Positions 45,455 through 54,124 of a DNA stretch of 64,000 nucleotides are shown one piece after another. Source of the DNA: DATLFA01 sp039915945 (GTDB taxonomy: Bacteria; Actinomycetota; Acidimicrobiia; Acidimicrobiales; WLNW01); the NCBI GenBank assembly GCA_039915945.1, contig JBDSMH010000102.1, positions 1-64,000 on the forward strand, in the 5' to 3' direction. Each line of letters starts with the position of its first letter. Within the stretch, counting starts at the first letter, position 1. The notes beneath the pieces were generated by a model. The model had not been told where the DNA came from. It made no database searches and saw nothing but the letters and a program-made list of their open reading frames with translations. The translations under genes and the position numbers were made by a program.

Positions 45455-46585
45455 ATGCAACGGCCCGAGATCACCGTGACGATGCCGGCATTCAACCGTG
45501 CGGCATTCATCGCCCGAGCGATCGACTCGGTCCAAGCCCAGTCGTTGTCGTCATGGGAATTGATCATCGTCGACGACAACTCGACCGACGCGACGCTCGA
45601 CATCGCGCAGCGCTACGCGGCATCCGACGCGCGAATCAAGGTGTTCCAGAACGACAACAATCTCGGCATCGGACCGACGCGCAACCGGGCGCTGGCCGAG
45701 GCACGCGGCCGCTTCATCACACCGCTCGACAGCGACGACTGGTACCTCCCCGATCGACTCGAACGGATGCTCGTCAGCGCAGACGAGCACAAGGCCCAAC
45801 TGCTCTCCGACGACTTGCTCGTCGTACGCGATGGTGACCACCTCCCGTCCACGACACTCAGTGCGCTCTGCGACGAACCGCTCGCCGAGCCACTTCGCAT
45901 CGACATGGCGGGCCTTCTTCGCCGGCTCGGTATCGAGCGCGACGGTATTGCGCTCGGGTTGACCAAACCACTGATCGAGCGCCAGTTCTTGATCGACCAC
46001 GGCATCACCTACGACACCACGCTGCCCGTGGGCGAGGACTATTGGATACTGGCCGACTGTGTTGCTGCCGGCGCCAGATTCGTGATGATCCCCGAGGCGC
46101 TCTACAACTACCGCATGCACGCGCAACAGACCACGAAGGCGACTGATCCGGCGAATGATGTGCGCTCGTCCAAGCGCCGGCTCCAAGCATTCTTGGACAG
46201 CCCCGCCGCGACCAATGACCTCGTCGCGGCGGCGACCGCTCGCTATCACGTCGGGCGGATCGAAGTCCTCGACGCGTACGACTCGTTCACGCAGTCGCTC
46301 AAATCGTTCCGGTTCGACAAAGCGGCACGTGATGCACTGCACGAGCCCCGCGTTCTCACCGAACTCACGATACGGCTACCGCTTGCGCTCGAGCGGCGCC
46401 GTCGTGCCCGGCGCGGCGACCCGTTCGCCTACGACCAATTGTTCGGCCCGCACCTTTCGCGGCGGGTGCCGGTGGTCCAGCCCGCATCGCCGTCAGCTCT
46501 CGACGGCGATGGTCGGCCGCGTGTACCGGCGCGACGCGGGCGCCTCAGCGGCCTTCGACTCACTCGAGCGCTGTCTCGCACCTGA
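45455..46585 (+). CDS. Glycosyltransferase family 2
   Basis: 376 residues. The GT-A core is clear: TVTMPAFNRAAFIARAIDSV, ELIIVDDNSTD, and ITPLDSDDWYLPDRLER with the DxD site. It should transfer a sugar from a nucleotide donor onto a surface glycan. The C-terminal 50 residues are Arg/Pro-rich. ATG 45455 (MQRPEITV) starts at the conserved strand; the frame is open upstream to 45212 but that part is not conserved. No neighbouring sugar genes. Confidence 0.82.
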   Translation: MQRPEITVTMPAFNRAAFIARAIDSVQAQSLSSWELIIVDDNSTDATLDIAQRYAASDARIKVFQNDNNLGIGPTRNRALAEARGRFITPLDSDDWYLPDRLERMLVSADEHKAQLLSDDLLVVRDGDHLPSTTLSALCDEPLAEPLRIDMAGLLRRLGIERDGIALGLTKPLIERQFLIDHGITYDTTLPVGEDYWILADCVAAGARFVMIPEALYNYRMHAQQTTKATDPANDVRSSKRRLQAFLDSPAATNDLVAAATARYHVGRIEVLDAYDSFTQSLKSFRFDKAARDALHEPRVLTELTIRLPLALERRRRARRGDPFAYDQLFGPHLSRRVPVVQPASPSALDGDGRPRVPARRGRLSGLRLTRALSRT

Positions 46586-46632
46586 GGTGCGGCTCGCTCT
46601 CGAGCCGCGACGACGGCCGCTGAGCTTCGTGC

Positions 46633-46851
46633 CTAGCAGACGTCGACGTCTGCACGCGAGCGCACGGTCGTACGGCCGAACCCGCCGGCGACCCACCGCG
46701 CGACCGACGCGCTCAGGAACTCGTGGACGTCCCACTGCTCTCGGTCGCACACCGTCCGATCAACGGCATCGAGCGCGGAGTGAAGTGTCTCGTGTTCGCT
46801 TTCCGTTCCGGTCGTGACGTTGTAGAGCACATAGAACGGACAAATTGTCAT
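46633..46851 (-). CDS. Possible 72-residue hypothetical protein
   Basis: An open frame beginning MTICPFYVLYNVTTGTES, plausible as protein but with no recognisable family and no good ribosome site. It lies in the 388-base gap between the glycosyltransferase and the S15 peptidase remnant. Outside this frame the gap shows nothing that I can name. Confidence 0.3.
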   Translation of the reverse strand: MTICPFYVLYNVTTGTESEHETLHSALDAVDRTVCDREQWDVHEFLSASVARWVAGGFGRTTVRSRADVDVC

Positions 46852-46973
46852 CTAGAACCATCGGAGGGCTTCGTGGCGTACTGACCGTCCGGACCTCGAT
46901 TCTCAAGAAATGAGCTGAACGAGATGAGCCGCGCGACCTATTGCACGCGTGGTATCACGGCTCGCTCGGCGCA

Positions 46974-48597
46974 CTACCCACCGAAATGCGCCAGCGTGAT
47001 CGACGAGAGTCGGCCTGGTTCGTGGTACACGCGCTGGTTGGACGAGCGCATCGTCGTCGCAGTGGCGTGAGGTTCTCCCGTGCCGAGATTGCGGCCATAC
47101 ACGGGATGCGCGCCACTCGACACCTGCACGCGCACGCGGTGGCCCGCAGCAAAACGATGACCGGCCGGCCAGAGCGCGACCGGCACTCGGAAAACACCGT
47201 CGACATCACGCGTGATCGTCGATGGATCGAGGCGTTGCAGTCCGTCGCACACGTTCAATGATCGACCATCGGGATGCACATCACACAGGCGCACGAAGTA
47301 GTCGGTGTGATCGAGGGTCGAGCTCACGAAGAGCTCGGCCGACACCGGACCGATCACGGTGAGTGGCTCATCGAGAACCTCGCTCGTGTACACGAGCACG
47401 TCGGCCCGTGACTCGAGCGAGCGATTGTCGACTGCGCCGCCGGTGAGCATGCCGATACCGCCGACGGCCGGCGTCGGATGGGCGGGGTCGTAGACATAGG
47501 CATCAGGATCGCCGTCCGAGGCCGGTGGATCGGTGGCCAGACGACCGTTGCCCGCCAGATACCAGCGTGTCGCCACCGACGTCGGCGGCGGCCAGTCGTC
47601 GAGATCGCGCCACTCACCGCCTTCGCCTTGCACGTGCACAGAGACGCGACGGGGGGTTACGGCCGGCGTGACAAGGTCCGGCCGTTCGAGCAGATATGTG
47701 TCGAACCATTCGAGTGGCGCGTCGGTCATGCCGCCTTCTCCCCCGCCGCCGATATGTCCACCGGCACCGATGCGCAACCGAACGGGCACGCCCGCGTCAC
47801 GCAGCGCGCAGTAGTCGTCGCAGACCCCCGGCAACGGATAGTCGTGCCACCCATCCACGAGCAGCGTCGGCACCGTCCAATCGTGCAGCAGGTTGCGAAA
47901 GTTGACGCGCGCCCAGAACGGATCGTCCGCGCAAGGGTGGCCGAGTTGGTCCTGGAACAGCGAGGTCTTGACCGGTCATGTGCCGGATCACGTCGCCGAG
48001 TGGCAGGTGATCGAATGCCCTACGCAACTCGGCCACGTGCCGCGCGATCGCCTCGGGCGAGATTTCGGTCAGCGTCGCGCCGGTCGACGGTTTGTTGAAG
48101 CGCACCGCGCCAAGATCCCACGGGATGATGACCTCGAGCGCCAGCGCGCCCCCCGGGTACCACGAGTACGTGCGGACCGATGTCGACAACGCGATCGCCA
48201 TGGCTTTGAGATGCGGCGGCTTGGTCGAGCCGAGCGCCCATTGTGTGAAACCCATGTAACTGGCGCCGTATGAGCCGAGCCTGCCGTCGAACCACGATTG
48301 CTCTGCGATCCAGTCAGCGGTGGCGCGACCGTCGGGTGCTTCGGCGAAGTAGCTGTGCGACCCGCCTGATCCGTCTGTTCCACGGCACGCCTGCAACACG
48401 TATCGATAGCCGCGAGCCGCAAACTCCTGACCGGTGCCCGTCGTCAACCCGACGCGTCCATACGGCGTGCGCTCGAGCAATGTCGGTGCGTCCGCGACCC
48501 CGACGGGATGGTAGATATCGGTGAGCAATACCGCGCCGTCGGGCATCGCCACTTTCACATCCCGCTCGACCTCGACCTCGTTGGTTCGCTCCCGCAT
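46974..48597 (-). pseudogene. CocE/NonD (X-Pro dipeptidyl-peptidase-like) hydrolase, frameshifted
   Basis: ATG 48597 after GGAG opens VEVERDVKVAMPDGAVLLTD; GSYGASYMGFTQWAL has the nucleophile Ser of the S15 alpha/beta hydrolase. The frame follows to HMTGQD near 47977 and then shifts: SLFQDQLGHPCADDPFWARV and LLVDGWHDYPLPG with the rest of the triad (Asp and GAGGHIGGGG His) are in the next frame. Beyond the shift the C-terminal jelly-roll domain is complete. A one-base insertion, or two-base loss, explains it. The family cleaves acyl esters or X-Pro peptides. Confidence 0.82.
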
Positions 48598-48742
48598 GAC
48601 TTCTCCGATCCGTGAAAGCGCCAACCGTAACCGGGCCCAGGTCTCGAGCACGGTGTCGTTCGAGCCAAGAACAAACCGATGATGCAATCCCCGTAAATCC
48701 GGTTTCCAATAGGCTCGGCGCCGATCTGAATGGGGAGACTGC

Positions 48743-49162
48743 ATGGCATCGAGCAGCCATCATGTGGCGTGCATAACTGACGACACCGAGGCGGTGCACA
48801 TCTTTCTCACCGAGGTCATCGGACTCGGGGCGCATCTCGAGTTCAAGACCTCCGGCGAAGCAATGACCCAGTCAGCCGGATGGCCTCAGAGCGACGGCGC
48901 TGACGTGAGGATGTACGGCCGGCCTCCGGCCGGCATCGTGGAAGTCATCGCCATCCCCGACGAACTTCGCGGCCGGGTTTCACCGAAGATCTGGCTCGTC
49001 TCGTTCGCCGCTGTGGATCTGGCCGCCAGTATCGAGCAGTCACGGCGCCTCGGGTTTGCCGCGCCCGATCCGACCCACATCAAGACCGGTGAGATCGACA
49101 TCTCGGTGTCGATCGTCGCCGTCGGTGGGATCGATTGGGAGATGGTCGCATTCCACCGCTGA
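48743..49162 (+). CDS. VOC family protein
   Basis: 139 residues. ASSSHHVACITDDTEAVHIFL and a C-terminal GGIDWEMVAFHR match glyoxalase-fold proteins, with His near residue 7 and Glu near 133 as potential metal ligands. It starts as the divergent neighbour of the S15 peptidase remnant. Substrate unknown; epimerase-like and dioxygenase-like relatives exist. Confidence 0.65.
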   Translation: MASSSHHVACITDDTEAVHIFLTEVIGLGAHLEFKTSGEAMTQSAGWPQSDGADVRMYGRPPAGIVEVIAIPDELRGRVSPKIWLVSFAAVDLAASIEQSRRLGFAAPDPTHIKTGEIDISVSIVAVGGIDWEMVAFHR

Positions 49163-49204
49163 CCAACTCAACCCCACGGAACTTGTAGCTCCTGCGGGCC
49201 CGCC

Positions 49205-50434
49205 TCATGACAACACGAGTGGGAGTACCGCCGGCCCGCGAACGACTCGCGAGTGGTGTTGCATCACCACTGCACCCTCGCCCCGTTCGAGCGTAGAGAA
49301 ACGATCAAGCAGCGCGTTGAACGTGAGTCGGGCCTCTGCTCGGGCCAACCATGCGCCGACACAGAAATGGGCCCCGATTGCGAAGGCGACATGGCGGCCC
49401 GGTGGACGATCGAGCACGAACTCGTCGGGATCGCGGAACACTTCAGGATCCCGGTTGGCCGCGGCATAGGCGACGGCAACGTTCGCGAATGCGGGAATGA
49501 CATGACCGTGGAAGTCGACCTCCCGTTTCGTCCACCGGTTGAGTACTTGCACGGGGCTGTCGAAGCGCAGCGACTCCTCGACGAACAACTCGATCAGGCT
49601 GCGGTCGCGGCGCAAGGCTGACCATAGCTCAGGACGATCCGCGAGCACGTTGAGCCCGCATCCCAACAAGTTGCGCGTCGTCTCGTTGCCGGCAAGGAGG
49701 ATGAGGACGCAGAAACTCACGGCCTCCCAGTCCTCCAGCGGGCGATCTTCGATCCGTGCATTTGCCAGATGCGAGATCATGTCGTCGCGTGGACGGGCGC
49801 GGCGATCGGCGACTTCGCCCGCAAAGAACGCTTGCAACTCGATGATCTTTGCCAAGTTCTGATCGAGCGACGCGGGGTCGGCCGCCGCGATCATGGCATC
49901 GGACCAAGTCTTGAACTGCTGATGCAGATCGACGGGCACGCCGAGGAGCGCGGCAATCACGGCGATCGGCAGGCTCTCACACAACTGCGGCATCAGGTCG
50001 ACGCTGACACCGCTGTCGATCGACTTCACCAGTCGCGTCGCCATGTCTCGCACCATTGGCTCGAGTTCGGCCACTTGACGCTGGTTGAAGGCGCGGTTGA
50101 TCAGGTGCCGCAACGCGGTGTGGCGGGGAGGGTCGGAGTTGATCAGCACGAGCCGACCTTGCTCGAGTTCGGTCTGCGGCTCGCCCGTGGGCGACGGCAA
50201 AGCCGACGAGAACACGTCGGTGTCACGCAGAGCATCGCTGACCGCACTATGGCCCGTGAGCATCCACGTCGTCGCACCGGTGGCGTTGATCACCTGGGCC
50301 TGCTCGAGGTTCAGATCGAACGGCAACTCCAGCACGGGATCGCGTTCGCGCATCGCCCGGTAAGTGGGATAAGGATCTTGGAAGAACGCCGACGTGAAAA
50401 TGTCATGCGGACCTTGCGCTGTAGTTACCGACAT
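49205..50434 (-). CDS. Cytochrome P450
   Basis: 409 residues from ATG 50434. The I-helix LLAGNETTRNLLG, the ESLR of the K helix, and the heme loop FAIGAHFCVGAWLARAEARL with the Cys thiolate are all canonical for a class I bacterial CYP. Such enzymes hydroxylate lipids or terpenoids with electrons from a ferredoxin; none is adjacent. It neighbours the catabolic island and could activate its substrate. Substrate unknown. Confidence 0.9.
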   Translation of the reverse strand: MSVTTAQGPHDIFTSAFFQDPYPTYRAMRERDPVLELPFDLNLEQAQVINATGATTWMLTGHSAVSDALRDTDVFSSALPSPTGEPQTELEQGRLVLINSDPPRHTALRHLINRAFNQRQVAELEPMVRDMATRLVKSIDSGVSVDLMPQLCESLPIAVIAALLGVPVDLHQQFKTWSDAMIAAADPASLDQNLAKIIELQAFFAGEVADRRARPRDDMISHLANARIEDRPLEDWEAVSFCVLILLAGNETTRNLLGCGLNVLADRPELWSALRRDRSLIELFVEESLRFDSPVQVLNRWTKREVDFHGHVIPAFANVAVAYAAANRDPEVFRDPDEFVLDRPPGRHVAFAIGAHFCVGAWLARAEARLTFNALLDRFSTLERGEGAVVMQHHSRVVRGPAVLPLVLS

Positions 50435-50505
50435 GACCGAATGTTTACACCACGCCGCGCGCCCCAGCGGACCTCTACCGTGCCCGCGTTCGAGCGAGCG
50501 TCCGC

Positions 50506-50862
50506 CTATTCCTGGTCGGATTCCTGATCGGTGCGCCCTCGACTGAAGGCGTGCCGTAGATCGTCGCTGACATCGGAGAACGTGGATTGGAACGCGTTCA
50601 TCATCGAATGGCCCACCTTGCGCAGATCGTCGGTGATGGCCGGATCCTTTGCCGCGCCGGACACCGCCTCCATCGCGTCGTCGAGGGCGGCACCGAGCTT
50701 TCGCACCGCGTCTCGCATCGCATCCCGGGCGGCCGCGTCCGAGCGTTCGACGCCGTTGTCGGTCTCGCCCGACGAAGCCTGCGCGAAATGCTCCTTTAGT
50801 TTCAAACCTAGTGAGGAGAAGAGTGATCCGACTTCTTCCCAGGCTGCTTTGGACTCTTGCAT
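50506..50862 (-). CDS. Helical stress-associated hypothetical protein
   Basis: 118 residues, acidic and helical: WEEVGSLFSSLGLKLKEHFA and AMRDAVRKLGAALDDAMEAV. Similar small helical proteins are common in actinobacteria with unknown function. A SigB/SigF-like promoter precedes it (50892-50916), so a stress role is inferred. It precedes and shares strand with the P450 gene (72 bases apart). Confidence 0.65.
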   Translation of the reverse strand: MQESKAAWEEVGSLFSSLGLKLKEHFAQASSGETDNGVERSDAAARDAMRDAVRKLGAALDDAMEAVSGAAKDPAITDDLRKVGHSMMNAFQSTFSDVSDDLRHAFSRGRTDQESDQE

Positions 50863-50891
50863 GGATGCGACCTCCGTCGTGGACCCCCTCG

Positions 50892-50916
50892 TTACCCGGC
50901 GGTCTCTCGTTCAAAC
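50892..50916 (-). promoter_or_regulatory. SigB/SigF-like promoter
   Basis: Read on the minus strand: GTTT (50916-50913), 15 bases, then GGGTAA (50897-50892), ending 29 bases before ATG 50862, the same distance as for csbD. Confidence 0.5.
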
Positions 50917-51102
50917 GACGCGCTACTCATCGCTGCGTCAAGGAGTCAGCAGGTAGTCGATCGGGCCGCGGGAGCGCGCCGATCACGCCGAGCTTGTACG
51001 GCTCCTCGACGCGAGGGTACCCACGAGGTGCGCGTTTGTACGGGCCGCGAGGTGGCCCACTTGCCGCCGCCCGATACGGGGGCGTGATGCTAAGATTTGT
51101 CT

Positions 51103-51118
51103 CATAGCAACAACTATG
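51103..51118. promoter_or_regulatory. Operator-like palindrome, site 1 of the catabolic island
   Basis: CATAG-CAACAA-CTATG, preceded by T: an instance of TCATAGYA-N4-CTAT. It lies 23 bases before ATG 51141, a position where a bound repressor would block transcription of the amidohydrolase. Confidence 0.65.
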
Positions 51119-51140
51119 GGCCATGCATAGGGGAGGGCCG

Positions 51141-52205
51141 ATGGAACGCTTGATCTCCTCGGATTCACATGTCAATCTTCAGCACGACACGGTGAAGCGC
51201 AGCCTCGTGAGTAAGTACCACGACTCCTACGACGCGGCGGTGGCCGAGTTCCAGGCGCGTGTGTTCGGCGGCAACGCGGGCAAGGCCAACACCGCGATGA
51301 TGCGTGACTACACACATCCCGCGGCCGGGCGGGCCGGGCACAGCGACGCGCACGAACGATTGAAGGACATGGACACCGACGGCGTCGACGCCGAGGTCCT
51401 GTACTGCGAAGTGAGCGCGTTCCGCTTCCTGTATCTGATCAAGGACGGCTGGCGCGAATCGACACGCGCGTTCAACGATTCACTCTCGGCGTTCGGCTCG
51501 GTCGACCCAAAGCGCCTCGTGGTCTCGCACCAAATCCCCATACACGACATCGACTTCGCCGTCGAAGAAGTCAACCGAGTCGCCGCGCTCGGCTCCAAGT
51601 CGCTCCAACTACCGGTCTTCCCCAACGAGTTGGGATTTCCCGAATACTTCGACAGTCGCTACGACCCACTGTGGTCCACGATCCAAGAACTCGACCTGCC
51701 GATCTGCTGCCATATCGGTCTCAACACACAGCTCGAAGATCTCGCCCGCCGCGACCCCACCCCACAACGCGGCGTCATGGTGCCGATGACCGCGTTTTGC
51801 ACCGCCGAAGCCTTCGGCATGTGGATGCTCTCCGGCGTGCTCGAACGCTTTCCTAGGATGAAACTCGTCTTCGTCGAACCCGGCCTCGGCTGGGTCGCCT
51901 GGTACCTCTACATCATCGACGACATGAACACACGACAAAGCTACGAGTTCCCCGCCATCACCGAACTACCCAGCTACTACTTCCATCGCAACATCCACCT
52001 CACGTACATCGACGAACCCGACTCCATCCAACTCCTCCGCCACAAAATAGGCGTGCACAACATCATGTGGTCATCCGACTACCCGCACCCCGTATCGAGC
52101 TGGCCCAACTCACGCGCGCTCGTCGACAACCAATTCATCGGCATCCCCGACGAAGAACGCGAACTCATCGTCTCCGGCAACGCCGCACGCGTGTGGAACC
52201 TCTGA
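51141..52205 (+). CDS. Amidohydrolase (ACMSD/Amidohydrolase_2 family), paralogue A
   Basis: 354 residues. ISSDSHVNL holds the Asp-x-His metal motif, CHIGLNTQLEDLARRDPTPQ the third His, and MWSSDYPHPVSSWPN the catalytic Asp. The family decarboxylates or hydrolyses aromatic or carboxylated intermediates with zinc or manganese. ATG 51141 follows GGGAGGG. A close paralogue lies at 59638 (shared DSH, RRGWQE-like, SSDYPHPVSSWPNSRA and the C-terminal ARVWNL), and a third, more distant, at 63287. Confidence 0.85.
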   Translation: MERLISSDSHVNLQHDTVKRSLVSKYHDSYDAAVAEFQARVFGGNAGKANTAMMRDYTHPAAGRAGHSDAHERLKDMDTDGVDAEVLYCEVSAFRFLYLIKDGWRESTRAFNDSLSAFGSVDPKRLVVSHQIPIHDIDFAVEEVNRVAALGSKSLQLPVFPNELGFPEYFDSRYDPLWSTIQELDLPICCHIGLNTQLEDLARRDPTPQRGVMVPMTAFCTAEAFGMWMLSGVLERFPRMKLVFVEPGLGWVAWYLYIIDDMNTRQSYEFPAITELPSYYFHRNIHLTYIDEPDSIQLLRHKIGVHNIMWSSDYPHPVSSWPNSRALVDNQFIGIPDEERELIVSGNAARVWNL

Positions 52206-52607
52206 TCATTTTCGAGCGCGGTTTCGCGCCGCAATAAAGCGATCGACCTCGTTTGCGTGGTAGTGGCGGACGAAGGCATCGATCGCCCCAGGGTCGACGT
52301 TGGGGCCTGCCGCTCGTTGTACGTCGGCGAGGGCAACGAGTAGCGCATCGTGCGTCTCGATCAGCGCGTTATTGTCGATGATCGTCGTCGCAGGCTCGGC
52401 GTCGAGATGCAGCGCAACGCACGCCGCGTCGATCTCGGCGCGGAGGTGGTCGCAGCGCCATTCGACATGCTCCGCGAGATGCGCGATCAATTCGGCCGCA
52501 GCCTGCGCTTGCGCGCGGACGTAGGGATCATCGACATGTGTGGCGACCTCGTCCCTCAGCGTGGCGGCGATGCCGTCGAGAATGCGGTCCAGACTGTTGT
52601 ACATCAT
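52206..52607 (-). CDS. Hypothetical helical protein paired with a phosphotransferase-like gene
   Basis: 133 residues, helical with conserved-looking ARAQAQAAAELIAHLAEHVEW. The start ATG 52607 overlaps the phosphotransferase stop (ATGA), so it is in that operon. Similar small partners follow acyl-CoA-related phosphotransferases in other actinobacteria. Function unknown. Confidence 0.6.
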   Translation of the reverse strand: MMYNSLDRILDGIAATLRDEVATHVDDPYVRAQAQAAAELIAHLAEHVEWRCDHLRAEIDAACVALHLDAEPATTIIDNNALIETHDALLVALADVQRAAGPNVDPGAIDAFVRHYHANEVDRFIAARNRARK

Positions 52608-53622
52608 CGGAGCACCTGGGGAAGCTCGGTGAGTAGGTCGGCGAGCAGTTTGGTGCTGCGATGTCCCAACATCGCCAGCCGAAGGTCGTTGCTTCGCCCG
52701 TCCTCAAAGGCACGCGTTCCGCGAAGAAAGATGGATGCGGCCTTCACGTGATTGATCACGCTCCAGAACCGCAACGTGTCGGCACTCACTTCGACGCCGG
52801 TGATTCGCCGGTAGGTGTCGAGGAAGTCATGCTCGGAGAGCATGTGCCCGACCAAGGACGAGCGCCCCCGAAACGCCGGCAGCGCCGCCCATGCAAGGTC
52901 GTCGACAGGGTCGCCGACGTGCGCGAGCTCCCAATCGAGCACGCCGACGATCCTGCCGTCACGGAGCAGATAGTTGCCGGTGCGATAGTCGCCGTGGCAG
53001 AGCACCAACAGATCGGAGGTCGCCACGTTGTTCCGCGCCCACGCAAGGGCGGCGCGGATCGCCGGCACCTCCCGGATCGTGCTCGACTCGTAGAAGCGTG
53101 CCATCGATCGACTTCGGCCAACGCCGCGGCAGCAGGATCCTCGGTCGCTGACGCGATCGAGGCGTCGAGCTCCATTGTGCGCCAATCGAGCGCGTGTATC
53201 GCGGCGAGGATTGCCACGAACTGCGCGCCGATCGCCGTTGCATTGTCGTCGGCGAACGGTTGTCTCGCCATCGGTGACGGCACCGTTCCCTCGATGCGCT
53301 CCATCGCATAGAAGGGCATGCCCAGAACCGAGGGATCGAGCTCGAGCCAGAACAACGCCGGCATCGGAATGCCCGCGCGATCGACCAGCTTGTGGTGCAG
53401 TGCGTACTGCGTGCGAATGTCGTAGGGAGCAAGCACGCCGTCTTCGGGTTCGCGCCGCAGCGCGTAACCTCGTTCGATCGTGTTCCCCGATGCCTGCCGC
53501 CAACGAACGGACATCGTGTAGGTCTGCCATGAGAAGCCGTCGGCGTGATGGACGAGATCGGCGATCTCCACGTCGTCCGCGTGCAGGCGCTCGCCGAACC
53601 ACGCCGTAAGGCGATCGCGCAC
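52604..53622 (-). pseudogene. Phosphotransferase family (APH/ACAD10-like), apparent one-base frameshift
   Basis: GTG 53622 opens RDRLTAWFGERLHADDVEIA; residues to ALAEVDRW near 53106 match the N-lobe of APH-like kinases, including FYAMERIEGTVPSP. Then the frame changes: ARFYESSTIREVPAIRAALA and LCHGDYRTGNYLLRDGRIVG (catalytic HGD) with GVLDWELAHVGDP continue in the next. A missing G (TGGGCA to TGGCA near 53105) restores the family sequence. Related proteins phosphorylate hydroxyacyl-CoA-like substrates. The undamaged remainder favours a consensus error or recent inactivation. Confidence 0.82.
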
Positions 53623-53659
53623 CTGGGCACCTCTCGTTCGGTTCGCTCGGGACCGCCGT

Positions 53660-53675
53660 CATAGTAAATGCTATA
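53660..53675. promoter_or_regulatory. Operator-like palindrome, site 2 of the catabolic island
   Basis: CATAG-TAAATG-CTATA, preceded by T. It lies between the divergent phosphotransferase-like gene (start 53622) and the DUF35 gene (start 53716). Confidence 0.6.
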
Positions 53676-53715
53676 ACAAGGTCCCCGAGCGACCACATCG
53701 CCAGGAGGGGGCAGC

Positions 53716-54120
53716 GTGCCATCAGTGATACCGCCCGTACCGGACGGCGATGACGAGTTCTTCTGGGACGGCGTCGCGCAAGGCCAACTACTTCTTCGCA
53801 GCTGCGCCGGCTGCAGACGACTACAACATCCACCGTCGCCCATGTGCCCGTCATGCCACTCGTTGACGTGGACCACGCGCGAGGCGTCAGGTCGGGGCAC
53901 TGTCTACAGCTGGATCGTGTCGCATCATCCAACCGAGGCCGATGCACTTCCTCGCATCGTGGTTCTCGTCGATCTCGAAGAAGGCGTGCGGTTGGTATCC
54001 AACCTCCTCGATGTCTCGCCGAGCGATGTCCGCAACGGCATGGCGGTCGAGTTGTGCTTCGAGGAGTACGACGGCGTCGCACTCCCCCAGTTCCGCTCCG
54101 TCGTCGCGGCTCGGGGGTGA
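53716..54120 (+). CDS. Zn-ribbon/OB-fold protein (DUF35), ChsH2-like
   Basis: 134 residues. CAGCRRLQHPPSPMCPSC forms a four-Cys zinc knuckle, followed by an OB-fold (GRGTVYSWIVSH, LVDLEEGVRLVSNLL). DUF35 proteins partner with thiolase-like proteins; the downstream gene is one. In steroid side-chain degradation the ChsH2 DUF35 domain joins Ltp2 to form an aldolase. GTG 53716 follows GGAGGGGGC. It is five bases from the thiolase-like gene. Confidence 0.85.
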   Translation: MPSVIPPVPDGDDEFFWDGVAQGQLLLRSCAGCRRLQHPPSPMCPSCHSLTWTTREASGRGTVYSWIVSHHPTEADALPRIVVLVDLEEGVRLVSNLLDVSPSDVRNGMAVELCFEEYDGVALPQFRSVVAARG

Positions 54121-54124
54121 TGTG

